From: Notolepis coatsorum
Taxonomy: Eukaryota; Chordata; Actinopteri; Aulopiformes; Paralepididae
Length of the DNA stretch: 64,000 nucleotides
Direction: 5' to 3'
NCBI GenBank assembly: GCA_963971535.1
Contig: OZ020587.1
Location: 163,557,612 to 163,621,611, forward strand
Shown here: positions 31,544 to 43,000 of the stretch, one piece after another
Position numbering within the stretch: position 1 is the stretch's first letter
How the letters are laid out: each line of letters starts with the position of its first letter
Made by a program: the position numbers and the translations under genes
The notes under the pieces: model-generated
Told to the model about the DNA's origin: nothing
What the model saw: only the letters and a program-made list of their open reading frames with translations
Database searches by the model: none

Positions 31544-32802
31544 CCCGTGAGGGAGGTGTCGGTGAAGACCGTGATGTGTCCCCGCCCATGGGGACCCCGC
31601 TGGTGAGGGTACCAGGCCTCCTCCAGTAGGCGAGATCCCCCCGTATCAACAAGGAAACCTTCAAACGTTTCCACTCTCACCGGGTCTATTTTCATACTAG
31701 AAAACCACCTCTGTATCCTCCTCATGAAGAGGAGGCCAAGAGGGACCACAGAGTGAGCAGATGCCATCATACCGAGCAGGCGCATCACATACAGCGCCGT
31801 AACCGTCCCGCCAGGACGGAGACCCCCGAGCGCGTCGAGGATAGACACTCGCCGCTGCTCCGAGAGGGTTGCCCTCATGGGCCTTGAGCTTAGAACCAAG
31901 CCCAAGTACTCCACCTGTTGACTGGGAAGAGGCGTACTCTTCTTCCAGTTCACAGCAAAACTCAGCTTGGTGAGGAATTCCACCACCAGCCTGGTATGAG
32001 ACCTGGCGACCTCCTCCGACCGGCTGAGGAGCGGAATGTCGTCGAGATAGAAAATAATTCGTATCCCCTGACGACGTAGAGGCTCCAGCGCGGTCTCTAC
32101 GCACTTGGTGAATGTGCGGGGGGCCAGAGAGTAGCCGAACGGCAACCTCTGGTATTCGTACGACACGCCCTGAAACAGGAACCGTAGGTATTTCCTGTGA
32201 GGAGGGAAAATCGGGATGTGAAAATACACATCTTTCAGGTCTATGGAGGTGAACCAGTCTCCCACCCTGACAGCGTTTAACAGGTGTTTGACGGTCAACA
32301 TTCTGAACCGTCTCACCACAATCAGACGATTGAACGCGGACAGATCCCGTATAGGTCTGACACCTCCCGTTTTTTTGGGCACCAGAAAATACCGGGAGTA
32401 GACGCCAGACATCGTGTCCTCCCGTGGGCAATGACTACGGCTTGCTTCGCCAACAGAGATTGGATCTCGTCGGCCAGAGCTGTCACTGCTGCCGACCCTG
32501 ACAACAGGGTATGCACCAAACCTGAAAACGGAGGGTGGGGTTGTGCGAATTGCAAGGCAAGCCCCCGCCTCAACGTTATCTCCATCCACTTCGACATATG
32601 GCACTGCTGTAGCCATTATGTGATGATACTCCCAAAGCGCACCCGCCGCCATTTGGCGCTGGCCCGCTAGGAACTGTAGATAGGTGGCCCGGTCCCACCC
32701 GCTATGCGTAGCCAACTCTGGACCCGCTAACCGTGCGGGCAGGGCATTTCGTGGAGTCGGGACATCGGTCCCTGATACAACCCACAAGGCAATCACACCC
32801 AA
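31450..32802 (-). pseudogene. DIRS reverse transcriptase / RNase H
   Basis: The 450-codon - strand frame contains SRYFLVPKKTGGVRPIRDLS, WFTSIDLKDVYFHIPIFPPH, YQRLPFGYSLAPRTFTKCVE and the catalytic YLDD in IRIIFYLDDIPLLS. LGLVLSS and the RNase H start (ITVFTDTSLTGWGGG) follow. Frame continuity is lost at a C/G homopolymer near 31531-31541, where the RNase H continues in the next frame. About 240 bp between gag and this ORF has no clear domain. The polymerase motifs are intact. Confidence 0.88.
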
Positions 32803-33044
32803 GGGGGGACCCCGACAGAAAGGGCCGGTTTGATACGGGAGAAGCTGACATCATACCAGGTGACAAGAGCTCCCCCACTGAACACCCCTCCAGCATGGAC
32901 CGCTGAGGAGCTGTTCTGCAGCTGGACATGCAAGGTGTGAGGACCCCATGGGTTCCTACACACCGTAGCCCTGCAGTGATATTACTACCACCAAAATCAC
33001 GCGCGCCTGCCAGACCACTACCGGGCTCTCCGGAGTGGGAGGCA

Positions 33045-34140
33045 CTAACGGCGACGGTTTCTTAGGGCGTGCTCATCCAATGTAGCCGATCCCTCGGCCG
33101 CCAAGGCTGTCGGCCTTGTGGACACCTGTTGACGTAGAGCCCAGGGTACCTCAGGCGGGGGAAACGTGGCCGCTGGTCGAGGGCCTCGCCATAGTCGCTG
33201 ACGAGGCCGTGCTCTCACCTCTGGCTGCATGGTGTGAGGCGGTGTGGGGCCCAGGTCAAATACCGCCTGCGTTTCCGCAGAACAACAAAAAAGTCCTTCC
33301 GCGGAAAGAGGAGCCTTAAGGAGAAGAAACCTTTCCTCCTCCCCAAGGGAAGACTGCTCCAACCAGAGATGCCTATTAATAAGAGTTGATAGCATCCTGA
33401 TCCTCCCTGCGGTTAAGGCTTGCGACTGATTTAAGATTTCTATAACCCCAAAAACACGCACAATGTTTTCAGCGTCGGCTGGCCCTGCAGCCCCAATGTG
33501 GACAGAAAAACAATCAGCTGAGCCACGACACTGGCGGCAGCTAAATTCCATCCTATGGCGGTATAAACATCATCAGTCCATACTGCCACCTGCCAGGCCA
33601 ACTTGCTCTCAAGTGTCGGCTTCCGGGTGAGACACCGTTCAACCCTGCCAGGGCAAAGGATCGATGCTACCTGGCTCTCAAGCCAAGGCACACCTGCCTT
33701 GCGCCCTGTTGTCAGCCCATTTACCCGTAAAAAAGGTAAATAAGTCTCAGCAAAACCCCCCACATTAGCTACCGACTGACCTTCATCAATGAACCGGTTA
33801 AGAGGAGGGAAAAGCGGTGACAGCCCACAGCGGGGAACAATGGGACAGTGACCCAGCATTACAGCATTAGCATTAGCAGCACGCTCCAGGATAGCCGGGA
33901 AAACGTCCAACTCAGAGTCACGTTTACCCAAATATCCTGCCCCTTGCGCCAATACACAACTCGGTTGTCTTACAGGACAACAAGCAGTATTACTAACGCC
34001 AACATTAATGCCTGATGGCACAGGGCCTACCTGAGCGCGAGTTAGCCTGATAGCTAAACATCGCGCGACGTCCCTCGATCCGCTGTCAAAAGACGAGGAA
34101 ACCCCAGGACAGACCCGACGCGCCGTTGGAACATGCATTT
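33045..34140 (-). pseudogene. DIRS gag-like ORF1, frameshifted
   Basis: Two overlapping - strand frames (34192-33440 and 33551-33045) together give a gag-like protein. One has WQVAVWTDDVYTAIGWNLAA; the other has INRHLWLEQSSLGEEERFLL and KAPLSAEGLF, blocks typical of DIRS ORF1 products in fish. A frameshift lies around 33480-33551. The apparent upstream start at 34192 lies in a minisatellite, so the real N-terminus is missing or altered. Confidence 0.75.
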
Positions 34141-34164
34141 CATAACAGCTACTGTACATGTACT

Positions 34165-34380
34165 GTTGGACTGATTGGCTACAACATGGCACAGAGTCAC
34201 AGCTGATTGGCTACAACATGTCACAGAGCCACAGCTCATTGGCTACAACATGGCACAGAGCCACAGCTCATTGGCTACAACATGGCACAGAGCCACAGCT
34301 CATTGGCTACAACATGGCACAGAGCCACAGCTCATTGGCTACAACATGGCACAGAGCCACAGCTCATTGGCTACAGTTCA
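34165..34380. repeat. 32-bp minisatellite (~6.5 copies)
   Basis: The unit is attggctacaacatggcaca plus gagccacagctc. It adjoins the 5' side of the DIRS remnant. Confidence 0.93.
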
Positions 34381-34796
34381 ACCACTTGAGTACTGAACTA
34401 TAAGAATGACACATAAGAACGTGTATGTTTTAGTGCTGTCAACCGATTAAAATATTTAACTCGATTAATCGCATGATTGTCCATAGTTAACTCACGATTA
34501 ATCGCAAATTAATCGCATATTTAAAAAAATAATATTTGTTTTTTGTATTTTTTTTTTAATAATTTTTTTAACACACATATAAACAAACATGACAACACAC
34601 GATAAGATACACAAGCATTAATACACAGTGGATATCCAACAAAATTACCATTTATACCAATGTCTTATACAGGATATACCCCTAATACCTGTTATCTAAA
34701 AACCTACACACATATGCTCCAGCTCGAACCCCCCCCTCCCGGACCCCTCTTTGGATAGTACCTCCATTATCCCTCGCTCCTAACCAGACACTACCA

Positions 34797-37700
34797 TTAT
34801 AAGCTAGCTTTTATTCTCTCCACCACTTCTAACCACATTGTCATTTTGGATTCATTGAGACCCAGAATTCTTGCTGTAGATATTTCTTGATAAATCACAT
34901 CGAGATATGTAAGAAACCAAACTTTCCGGCACATTTTTTCCGGTTGAAACCAGCGTGATGCGATCAGCTTTTTAGCTACTGTGATACCCGATAAAACCAA
35001 TCTTTTTAGCTGTGGATGTACTGCAAACTCAAAAACATCATTCAATAGTAATACAGAGGGGTGTACAGGTATATTCCAAGATAAGAGTTTTGATAATTGT
35101 TGGGTCACATCTTTCCAGAATATCTTAACTGGTGGGCAGTCCCAGTACATGTGCATAAATGTCCCTTCATCCCCATTTGTACATTGGGAGCATTTGGAGT
35201 CTTGTTTAAGACCCATTCTGTTCAGTCTTATAGGAGTCAAGTATGTCCTGTGAATATAGTTAAGATTGATTTGTTGATGGTCCGGGTTCCTTGATGTAAG
35301 TCGGACATTTGCCCAGGCTTCTTGCCAATCAAAGTCACTTTCCGGGTCTGGTATATCCCTCCTCCAGACAGAGTCTAGTTGGAGGGTTTCATACGAGGAC
35401 GTTAGTAATTGATGATAAAAATCTGAAACAAAACCTCTCGATGTCTCTCTTTCATAGAATAATTTGTGGTATCTGTGGTGTTCAATTGGTATGTCTAATG
35501 GAACACCGTGAGACTTCAAACATAGTCGTAACTGTATGTAAAAAAGCCATGTGGACTTGGTGAGATTACATTTTTTGCATATTTCTCCATAACTACAAAA
35601 ACACTGTTTGTTAAAAACATCCCCTAATGAGTGTATGCCTTGCTCTTCCCATATAGGGAATCTTATAGGTCGTTTTTCAATCAAGAGTGCATTGTTATTG
35701 AATAAGGGAGTATGATTGTGCCATTTATGTGGGTTAGGATATTTTTTTTGTGTTTCACGCCATATCCGGATCGCATGAGTAATTATGGGGCCAAATTTCC
35801 GTTCACAATGCTTGATTGGTAGTTTAGTGTATGCTATGTCCTTCAGTCTATGTGGGGCTACTATGTTTTCTTCTAATTTTCTCCAGGATACTAATGCTTG
35901 GGGATCAAACCATGTTGTCAATGGTCTTAATGTGTACGCCTTAAAATAGTGGAAAAAATCTGGAAATGCCATGCCACCGTCTGCTTTATTTCTCTGTGCG
36001 GTGGATCTTTTTATACGTGGTGGTTTGTTATTCCAAATAAATTTGTATGTGGAGGAGTGTAATCTTTTCCAGTAACCCTCTGGAGGGGGTAACGGTAGCA
36101 TTGAACTGAAGAAGTTGATTCTAGGTAGTACGTCCATCTTAACTATTGATATCCGTGCCTGTACTGGGTTTTTAAGTTTTGCCCACCTATCAAGGTCGTC
36201 TTTGATTTTGTTTTGGATTATTGTGTAATTGTGCTTCACCGTTTGTCTTATGGTGGGGAATATTTCCACTCCCAAGCATCTAAAATGTTTTACCATAGGT
36301 ATCTCTCCTGGGAGGGTTATATCTTTTTTTGCAGGGGTGTTAAGTGGAAGGAAAGCCGACTTCGGCCAATTTATCTTGAATCCCGATAAATCACCAAAGT
36401 TCTCAATCAACTTGAGCAGATGAGGCAGTGTGGTGTTGGGGTTTTGCATGAACAGTATTACGTCGTCCGCATATAAACTAATTTTATGTTGTGTGCCCTT
36501 GATGACGATTGGTTGTATGGATTGGGATTGTCTTATATATTGTGCTAAAGGTTCTAATGATAGATCGAATAGTCCGGGACTAAGAGGGCAACCCTGTCTA
36601 GCTGAGCGTGATACCGGAAATATTCCGGAGGTGATTATACCTGTAGTAATCATGGCCGATGGGTCTTTGTATACTACTTTAATCATATCAATGAAACCTT
36701 TACCTAACCCCATCTTCTCTAATACTGCCCATAGATACGACCATTCCAGCCTGTCAAAAGCTTTCATTGCATCCAGGGACAGCATCGCCTTAGGTATGGT
36801 GTCGTCCTTGTCGGCATCTAGTACGTGCAGTATTCGTCTTATGTTATCAGTGATCAGGCGGCCTCTTATGAAGCCAGTTTGGTCCGGATGAACTAAAGAC
36901 GTCATATGCTTTTGTAATCTGATGGCTAATACCTTAGAGTACAGTTTGATATCGGTTCCGAGGAGGCTTAAGGGTCTGTAACTACCGCACTCGGTGGGGT
37001 CTTTGTCTTTTTTGAGAAGGACTGTTATGAGTGCAATATTGTCGTTTTTATGGAAGTTCCCCTCCTTGACTGAGTATAAGATCATATTTAGTAATAAGGG
37101 TCCAATTATGTCCCAACAAGAAAGGTAAATTTCTGGTGGGATACCGTCTCTTCCGGGAGCCTTACCACTTTGTATTTCGGATATGGCCTTCTTGAGTTCC
37201 TCTAGTGTGATCGGTGTTTCTAACTGTTTAGCGTCATCCTCTGAAAGTTTAGGGAGAATAATTTGATTAAGATATGTGTCCATTTTGTTTTGATCGAAGG
37301 TCGTTTCTGATTTATATAAGTCGGAGTAGAATTCTTTGAATGTATAGTTTATTTTTTCAGGGTCTGTTTCAAGTACTTGTTGTGCTCTAATGGTAGTTAT
37401 ATCTGCAAATTTTGCATTAATTCTTAATCGCATGGCTAATAGGTGACTAGGTTTAGAACCTTGGGAGTACTGCTGTTGTCTTGTGCTGCGTATTTGTATT
37501 TCCGATTGTTGTCTGTATATGGCATTGATCTCTTTTTTTAGTACATTAACTTGATTTTCTAGTCGAGTTGAGTTGTTGTATTTTAAAGAATTAAATAACG
37601 TTGAGTAAAGCGTTTCCAGTTCAGACAGTTTTGTGCATCGATTCTTGCGCATTTTGGAGGAAAAGCTATCAGTGAAATCCTTTATCATTCCCTTTACCGA

Positions 37701-37973
37701 CATCCATATTATTCTGGGGTCTTGCACCGAGTTTGCATTCTCCCGTAGGAATACTATAAGAGCTTCTTTGAGTTGTGTAATGAATTCCTTGTTATTAAGC
37801 AGCATCGAGTTAAATCGCCATCTTGGGGCTCGGGAAGATAGTATACCAAATGTTCCTTTTAGGAGTAAATAACAGTGATCTGATAGTGCATTGGGTTCTG
37901 GATAATGTGTTATGTCTCGCAGATCGACAAGAGTACTTTCGGGTTGTGGGATTAAGTGATCGCCATAAGTCAT
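34797..37973 (-). CDS. L1/Tx1-like ORF2: reverse transcriptase and C-terminal region
   Basis: The frame is open for 1,058 codons on the - strand. RT motifs in order are SGKAPGRDGIPPEIYLSCWD, YRPLSLLGTDIKLYSKVLA, FIRGRLITDNIRRILHV, LSLDAMKAFDRLEW (motif A), ARQGCPLSPGLFDLSLEPLA (motif B) and ISLYADDVILF (catalytic YADD). The C-terminal third includes CSQCTNGDEGTFMHMYWDCP, the zinc-knuckle-like zf-RVT region. This would reverse-transcribe the LINE RNA by target-primed synthesis. The frame begins downstream of the endonuclease, which is broken, so the ORF is not complete even though this part has no stop. Confidence 0.9.
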   Translation of the reverse strand: MTYGDHLIPQPESTLVDLRDITHYPEPNALSDHCYLLLKGTFGILSSRAPRWRFNSMLLNNKEFITQLKEALIVFLRENANSVQDPRIIWMSVKGMIKDFTDSFSSKMRKNRCTKLSELETLYSTLFNSLKYNNSTRLENQVNVLKKEINAIYRQQSEIQIRSTRQQQYSQGSKPSHLLAMRLRINAKFADITTIRAQQVLETDPEKINYTFKEFYSDLYKSETTFDQNKMDTYLNQIILPKLSEDDAKQLETPITLEELKKAISEIQSGKAPGRDGIPPEIYLSCWDIIGPLLLNMILYSVKEGNFHKNDNIALITVLLKKDKDPTECGSYRPLSLLGTDIKLYSKVLAIRLQKHMTSLVHPDQTGFIRGRLITDNIRRILHVLDADKDDTIPKAMLSLDAMKAFDRLEWSYLWAVLEKMGLGKGFIDMIKVVYKDPSAMITTGIITSGIFPVSRSARQGCPLSPGLFDLSLEPLAQYIRQSQSIQPIVIKGTQHKISLYADDVILFMQNPNTTLPHLLKLIENFGDLSGFKINWPKSAFLPLNTPAKKDITLPGEIPMVKHFRCLGVEIFPTIRQTVKHNYTIIQNKIKDDLDRWAKLKNPVQARISIVKMDVLPRINFFSSMLPLPPPEGYWKRLHSSTYKFIWNNKPPRIKRSTAQRNKADGGMAFPDFFHYFKAYTLRPLTTWFDPQALVSWRKLEENIVAPHRLKDIAYTKLPIKHCERKFGPIITHAIRIWRETQKKYPNPHKWHNHTPLFNNNALLIEKRPIRFPIWEEQGIHSLGDVFNKQCFCSYGEICKKCNLTKSTWLFYIQLRLCLKSHGVPLDIPIEHHRYHKLFYERETSRGFVSDFYHQLLTSSYETLQLDSVWRRDIPDPESDFDWQEAWANVRLTSRNPDHQQINLNYIHRTYLTPIRLNRMGLKQDSKCSQCTNGDEGTFMHMYWDCPPVKIFWKDVTQQLSKLLSWNIPVHPSVLLLNDVFEFAVHPQLKRLVLSGITVAKKLIASRWFQPEKMCRKVWFLTYLDVIYQEISTARILGLNESKMTMWLEVVERIKASL

Positions 37974-38491
37974 TTACACCTGTAATCTTCGACCAATCCT
38001 TTAATGCATTAGATTAATTATTTTGCTCGCTGGAAAAGGCGAGGTAAGATTTGTCCATCCTTGGATTCCAAATGGCATTAAAATCCGCACCTATTATAAA
38101 TGAGTAATCGGGAAGGTCTAACATTGCATTGGTTAGTGTAGTGAAGAAACCCTCTTCGTACAAATTTGGGGCATATACCGCTGCCAACGCTATTTTCCTG
38201 TTCTTGTGTACAATCATAGCTACAGTATAGTTATACGACCATCTGCATCAGACCATACTCCCTTTAATTCAATATTCAACTTACGTCTAACGACTATGGC
38301 TACACCTCGAGTTCTCGTACCAAAAGAGTGACTAATATTATGATATGTGTTGTGTTGTGTTGTAAAATGTGCGTTTCGCTTAGTAGAGCCACGTCCACAT
38401 GTTCTTTTTTCATCAGTGTGAGCACGCTTTTGCGTTTGTGTTGTTTATTTATCCCACCAGTGTTCCATATCATTATATTCAAACTAGCCAT
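37974..38491 (-). pseudogene. L1/Tx1-like ORF2 endonuclease, broken
   Basis: On the - strand the APE-type endonuclease start (LNIMIWNTGGINKQHKRKS, DVALLSETH) is at 38491-38300. It continues in another frame as KIALAAVYAPNL and FIIGADFNAIWNPRMDKS (38217-38014), with the catalytic G-x-D-x-N. A stop lies just before the RT frame, whose first residues (EPNALSDHCYLLL) contain the final SDH of the endonuclease. At least two frame breaks inactivate it. Confidence 0.85.
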
Positions 38492-38611
38492 AATCTATAC
38501 ATGTTGTTGTGTAGTTTTTGGTAATGCTTCTGGAGTGCGAAGCTACAATAGATGTACATCCAATTATTGAGGTCCCGTTGAGAGCAGAGCTTAAAAACAT
38601 ATATATATATA

Positions 38612-40011
38612 TGTTGTGAAGGATCAGATTAAACCGAATATATATATTTATTTATGGATATATATTTAATAGTATTTGTATATCGTTTGATATCCCTTGT
38701 ATATTCCTTGTACATATACACTGAATATCCCTTTGGTCTACTAACAGCCCATAATAGTTTCATTCTCTCATTGGACAAGAACTTGGCGCCAGCAGCCAAG
38801 CCCCTTGGTTCAAGTTCAATCGTGCCGACGAACATGTCGTTACTAGCCCCGGTTCCGCGTAGGAATACGTCTGCCGAAATACGAATGGTACTATTTGTTC
38901 ACAGCGCATATATATATGGCGCAAGTAAAGTAGAACTGCCCTTAGCCCTTAGTTCTTTACCCTCCAACCTAGTGGCAAGACGTTAAGCCTCACCCACGAT
39001 ACACGTGTGGTGCAGTATGGTCAACTTGGCCTCAGAATGGCATTGAGACATTGTGTGGATTAATAGTTGAATTGTCATAGTTTGGCACTATACCGTCGAG
39101 TGGGACGTATTTCTATTAAGTTAATAATAGTCTATTATGTATGGTGCATCGTTCGGTTAGAGTTATAAAGTGAGCAGTACCCCCATCGTTTTCCTCGCGT
39201 TATCTAGAGTCTTAACCAGGCTGGGCAGACCACGTGTGGTGCTTTCATCCGAGGAGTTCTGGGCAAGGACGAGTGGACCTGCACATTGGATTACCTTACC
39301 CGGACGACGGCGAGCCCTACACGGCTTGGATTATCTACTTGCTTTGGGTGCTTTGATTATGCCATGGATAACAGCCAACACTGGTAAGTGTTGGAACTAC
39401 CCCCGAGAGGAGTCCAGGTGAGACGACGCTCTAACCCGAGTGAGGTCGCCTCACGTCTCTTCGTTGTGGACCGGCAGCTACCGTCTACAAGAGGGCCCAA
39501 CTGTATTCATCTGTGGACCAAGGTTCTGTGGGCACCGTGTTCAGCACTCTGAATTCTCCCAAGAAATCGTTGGCCAGATGGGATATCGCCAGCGGCTCTC
39601 CTAACCCCCCCCCCCCCCCCTACTGACTTACAACCAGCGGGACCCCCTTTAGTGTATCCAGCTATAATCATTAAGTACCATCGCTATAGTTCCCTAAAGA
39701 ACCAGGTTGTATACTTGCTTCCTGCGTAACCAGAGATTGGACATTCAATGTTGATTTGCCTACGAATACTCATTTGCCTTACAAGTGCATTCAAATCATA
39801 AATGTCTTTACGTGAACGTTGTATATACCCTTTGCTATATATTAAATATTCGACGGATACATTTGTGTGGACTTGGTTTCATCAGGTGGGAAAGTGTTCA
39901 TCATATCTATATCATGTACTGTGTGGCCAGTAGTTAAAGTACATAAAGCGGTAGTGGTTTAATGATACCATACTTATCAATACAGTCAGGGAATTGTACC
40001 CCTCAGTTACA
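38612..40011 (+). repeat. 5' LTR of BEL/Pao copy 2
   Basis: 1,400 bp, TGTTGTGAAGG...CTCAGTTACA. A TATA-like stretch (gcgcatatatatatggcgc) at about 38906 is a plausible promoter. It contains a run of 16 C at about 39605-39620. ORFs within it (38654-38986, 39170-39421) recur in the other LTR and are not genes. Confidence 0.95.
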
Positions 40012-40013
40012 AT

Positions 40014-40030
40014 TGGTCCTTCGAGCCGGA
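40014..40030 (+). promoter_or_regulatory. Primer binding site, tRNA-Tyr type
   Basis: TGGTCCTTCGAGCCGGA begins two bases after the 5' LTR. It is the complement of the 3' end of eukaryotic tRNA-Tyr (TCCGGCTCGAAGGACCA), the presumed primer for minus-strand synthesis. Confidence 0.85.
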
Positions 40031-40055
40031 GGGTAACTAGTGTAATATTAATATA

Positions 40056-43000
40056 GTGTTATTAATATTGAAATGGCCTATGATGAACACTCCACGAAAC
40101 GGTCCTCCTAACGTAGAACGCCCGCAGCGCAGACGACAGCCACCTCCGTACTTAGAGGATTACGCTGTCAGTCAACTACCTAGCCTTCTACAAACGGTAA
40201 ACGCGGTAAAAGTAGAAAGTAAAATTATGTCTGACCTTAACGACCAGGTTACCCCGACCACAGAGGCCCTAGTGGGTTCTAATGTAACTGACCAAGCTCA
40301 CGGTGGGGACCAGGAGGGAGCTGACATGCCTTTACCCCCCGCCAATAGCGAAGAAGTAGTCCCCGACCAGCCCCGGGAGGAAGACAACCCTACAGAGAGA
40401 GAACTCTGCACGGAAGAAGAGGAGGAGAGCGCCGAGGAAATAGAGCTCCAGGACTCCCCAACGAGTACCGCCAGGAGCGGCTCACCTCTACAACCGTCTT
40501 CCCCCAGCGAAGCGGAGAGGATGCTATCACAGGCGTTCCTCGTCAGCCTGACAGCCTCTACCGAACGCGATCGACTCCAGGGTGAACGCGATCGACTTCA
40601 GGGTGAACGCGATCGACTCCAGACACAGCAACGGAGCGAAGAAGAGCGCATACGCCTGGAGATGAGACGCCTTCAGACGGAAGAGAATATGGCAAGAGAC
40701 CGAGCAGACACCCAGCGTGCCGCTGCCGGTGCCCAAAGAGAAGCAGAGCGCGACCTCGCTCTCATCCAGCGCGAAACCGAGCGCGACAGACTACAAGCCG
40801 AGCGCGACAAGCTACAAGCGCAACTAATGGAGCAGCTGATCCTCAAGGCAACACCCTCTCCCTCCGCCAGGGGTTCAAGGAACTCGTCGAGACAACAGTC
40901 AAGGGCAGCGTCTCCTAACCGAGCAAGCGACCCTGAACTTGACCAACAGACCAAGCCTATACCCCCCGCAGACCCCCTTCCCCGACCGGTCCAAGCGAGA
41001 CCCAGCTACAAGGAAGGAGCAGCATACACTGCGGAGAAGCTAAATAAACGACTACAGGATCTAGAAGACCTGATAGAAGAAGAAGAGGGAGAGGAGGAGA
41101 ACCAAGCCCGACGACAGCACAGTACTCCACCGGACCAGGAGGTCCAGTACAGCCCAGGCTATACCCCCGCGGTGCTGCGCTACAGACCCCCGACTCTATT
41201 CACGGGTGAGCACGACGCACGACCAGCCCCGAGGAATAGCACCTGGACCAGCGGGCCATGGTACCCTGCCGGTACCAGCCCACAGAGAGGCGCAAGAGGA
41301 GACTCGCCTAGGAGGCCTCTCCCCCAACGCTCGCCGATGTATCAGCCATCCACGGCGTCATACATTACCACACCGACCATCCCAGACTTCACCCATGAGA
41401 ATCGGGCACAGTACACGGAGCTCCGAATGTGCTTAGAGACAATGATGGTGGATGTCGTTGATGAACGTCACAAGTATGCAATATTACTGAAGCACCTGAA
41501 AGTACCCCGAGCGCACAATATAGCGCTAGCCTATGCCACCTCTACGAGCCCATACACCGCGGCTCTAGCAGCGCTGGACCAGAGATATGGACGTATATGG
41601 GATTACGTAATCCAAGAGATAAGGCATATTGACCGCCTACCCCCAGCAACAGACAATCGCTCATTAGACGACCTGTCTATAAAAGTGCAGTCCCTGGTAG
41701 GGATGCTGGGAGCGCAACGAGAAAAGGGTATGCACGAGCTATACGCCAACTCTAACGTCGAGAGGATTTTAGAGAAGCTGCCACCCGCCAGACAAGAGCG
41801 CTTTAGGCGGCAGAGAGACCACCGTGATCCTAACGGTCCCGAACCATCCCTCCTCGATCTAGCCGACTTCCTGGCGAGAGAAGTCAGCAGCTTACGACTG
41901 GATACGTTCGTGCGGAGCACACCAAGCTCCAGAGAGGGACCCAGGAGAATAAACGATGGAAGAAGATCGGTGACTGTCATGCACCAATCAGAATCAGTAC
42001 CGAGCAGTAAGAACCACAGTACCCCCTCGAGAAAAGAGAAGTGGAAGATGGTGTGCCCGTACTGCGAGAAGGAACACTGGCTGTCACAATGTGACCTGTT
42101 CACAAAGATGAATGCAGAAGAAGTGAGTCAATGGATAAAGTCCAACAGGCGCTGTTACCGATGTGCGCGCAGTCACATGGCAGCCGAGTGCCGCCTAAAG
42201 AAGAGGTGCAGTCGGTGTGACGGAGCCCACCTAGATGTCCTACACGACAGTAACAGAAGAAAGCCTGCACCTGCACCATCGAGCAGCACCAAGGCAAGTG
42301 TCATGTACATTGACCCCGCCAGCAGCAGCGGCGCCCAAGTGCTCTTAAAGGTAGTCCGTGTAACATTGAGCTACCAAGATAAAGTCATGGACACTTACGC
42401 CGTCCTTGATGACGGGTCAGAGAAGACCCTTCTGCTCGCGTCCGCTGCGGCCCAGCTGGGACTGCGGGGGAGCGAGAACCAAATGACGATTCGGACAATA
42501 AGAAGAGATTTAAAGACGATAAAAGGCGAGAATGTCTTTTTCACTATCGCAGCAAGCGGGCAGCCAGAGCGACGGTATAGGATTACAAATGCTTTCACCA
42601 GCCAAGAAATAGGACTATCACAGTACACCTACCCCATCGCCAAGCTGATGGATAAATATGTGCACCTGCGTCAACTACCTATCCCGCTCATAGACGGCGC
42701 CACCCCGACCCTGCTGATAGGCTCCGACCATGCAGACCTCATAGTCCCGATAGACCGGGTCCATACAGGACCCAGAGGCTGTCCTGCAGCAGTCGAGACC
42801 CGCCTAGGATGGACACTACAAGGCCCCCTCGCTAAATCTCTCAACCGAACAGCAGCCACTAGCTGCCTCCACTCCAGAGTGACAGAAGAAGACACCACTC
42901 TCCTGCAGCATGTCGAGAGGCTATGGACACTAGAGACAATGCCCTTTAAGAACGAAAAGAAAGACATTCGTTCTAAAGAAGACATTTACGCCATAAACCT

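Larger units (their letters stand above)
29675..34140 (-). mobile_element. DIRS-type tyrosine-recombinase retrotransposon, degenerate
   Basis: The order on the - strand is gag-like ORF (33045-34140), reverse transcriptase/RNase H (31450-32802) and tyrosine recombinase (to about 30030), followed by a palindromic terminal block (29675-29977). A YR instead of a DDE integrase and a palindromic end rather than LTRs define the DIRS order. It has several frameshifts and a truncated recombinase. No matching terminal block was found at the 34140 end, where a minisatellite begins. Confidence 0.85.

Noticed and set aside
30194..31664. Long + strand and alternate - strand ORFs across the DIRS region
   Set aside because: GC-rich shadows of the RT/RNase H/recombinase coding strand. 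Only the frames with conserved motifs were kept.
38654..39421. ORFs of 110 and 83 codons as genes
   Set aside because: They fall inside the BEL 5' LTR and recur at 46396-47163 in the 3' LTR.
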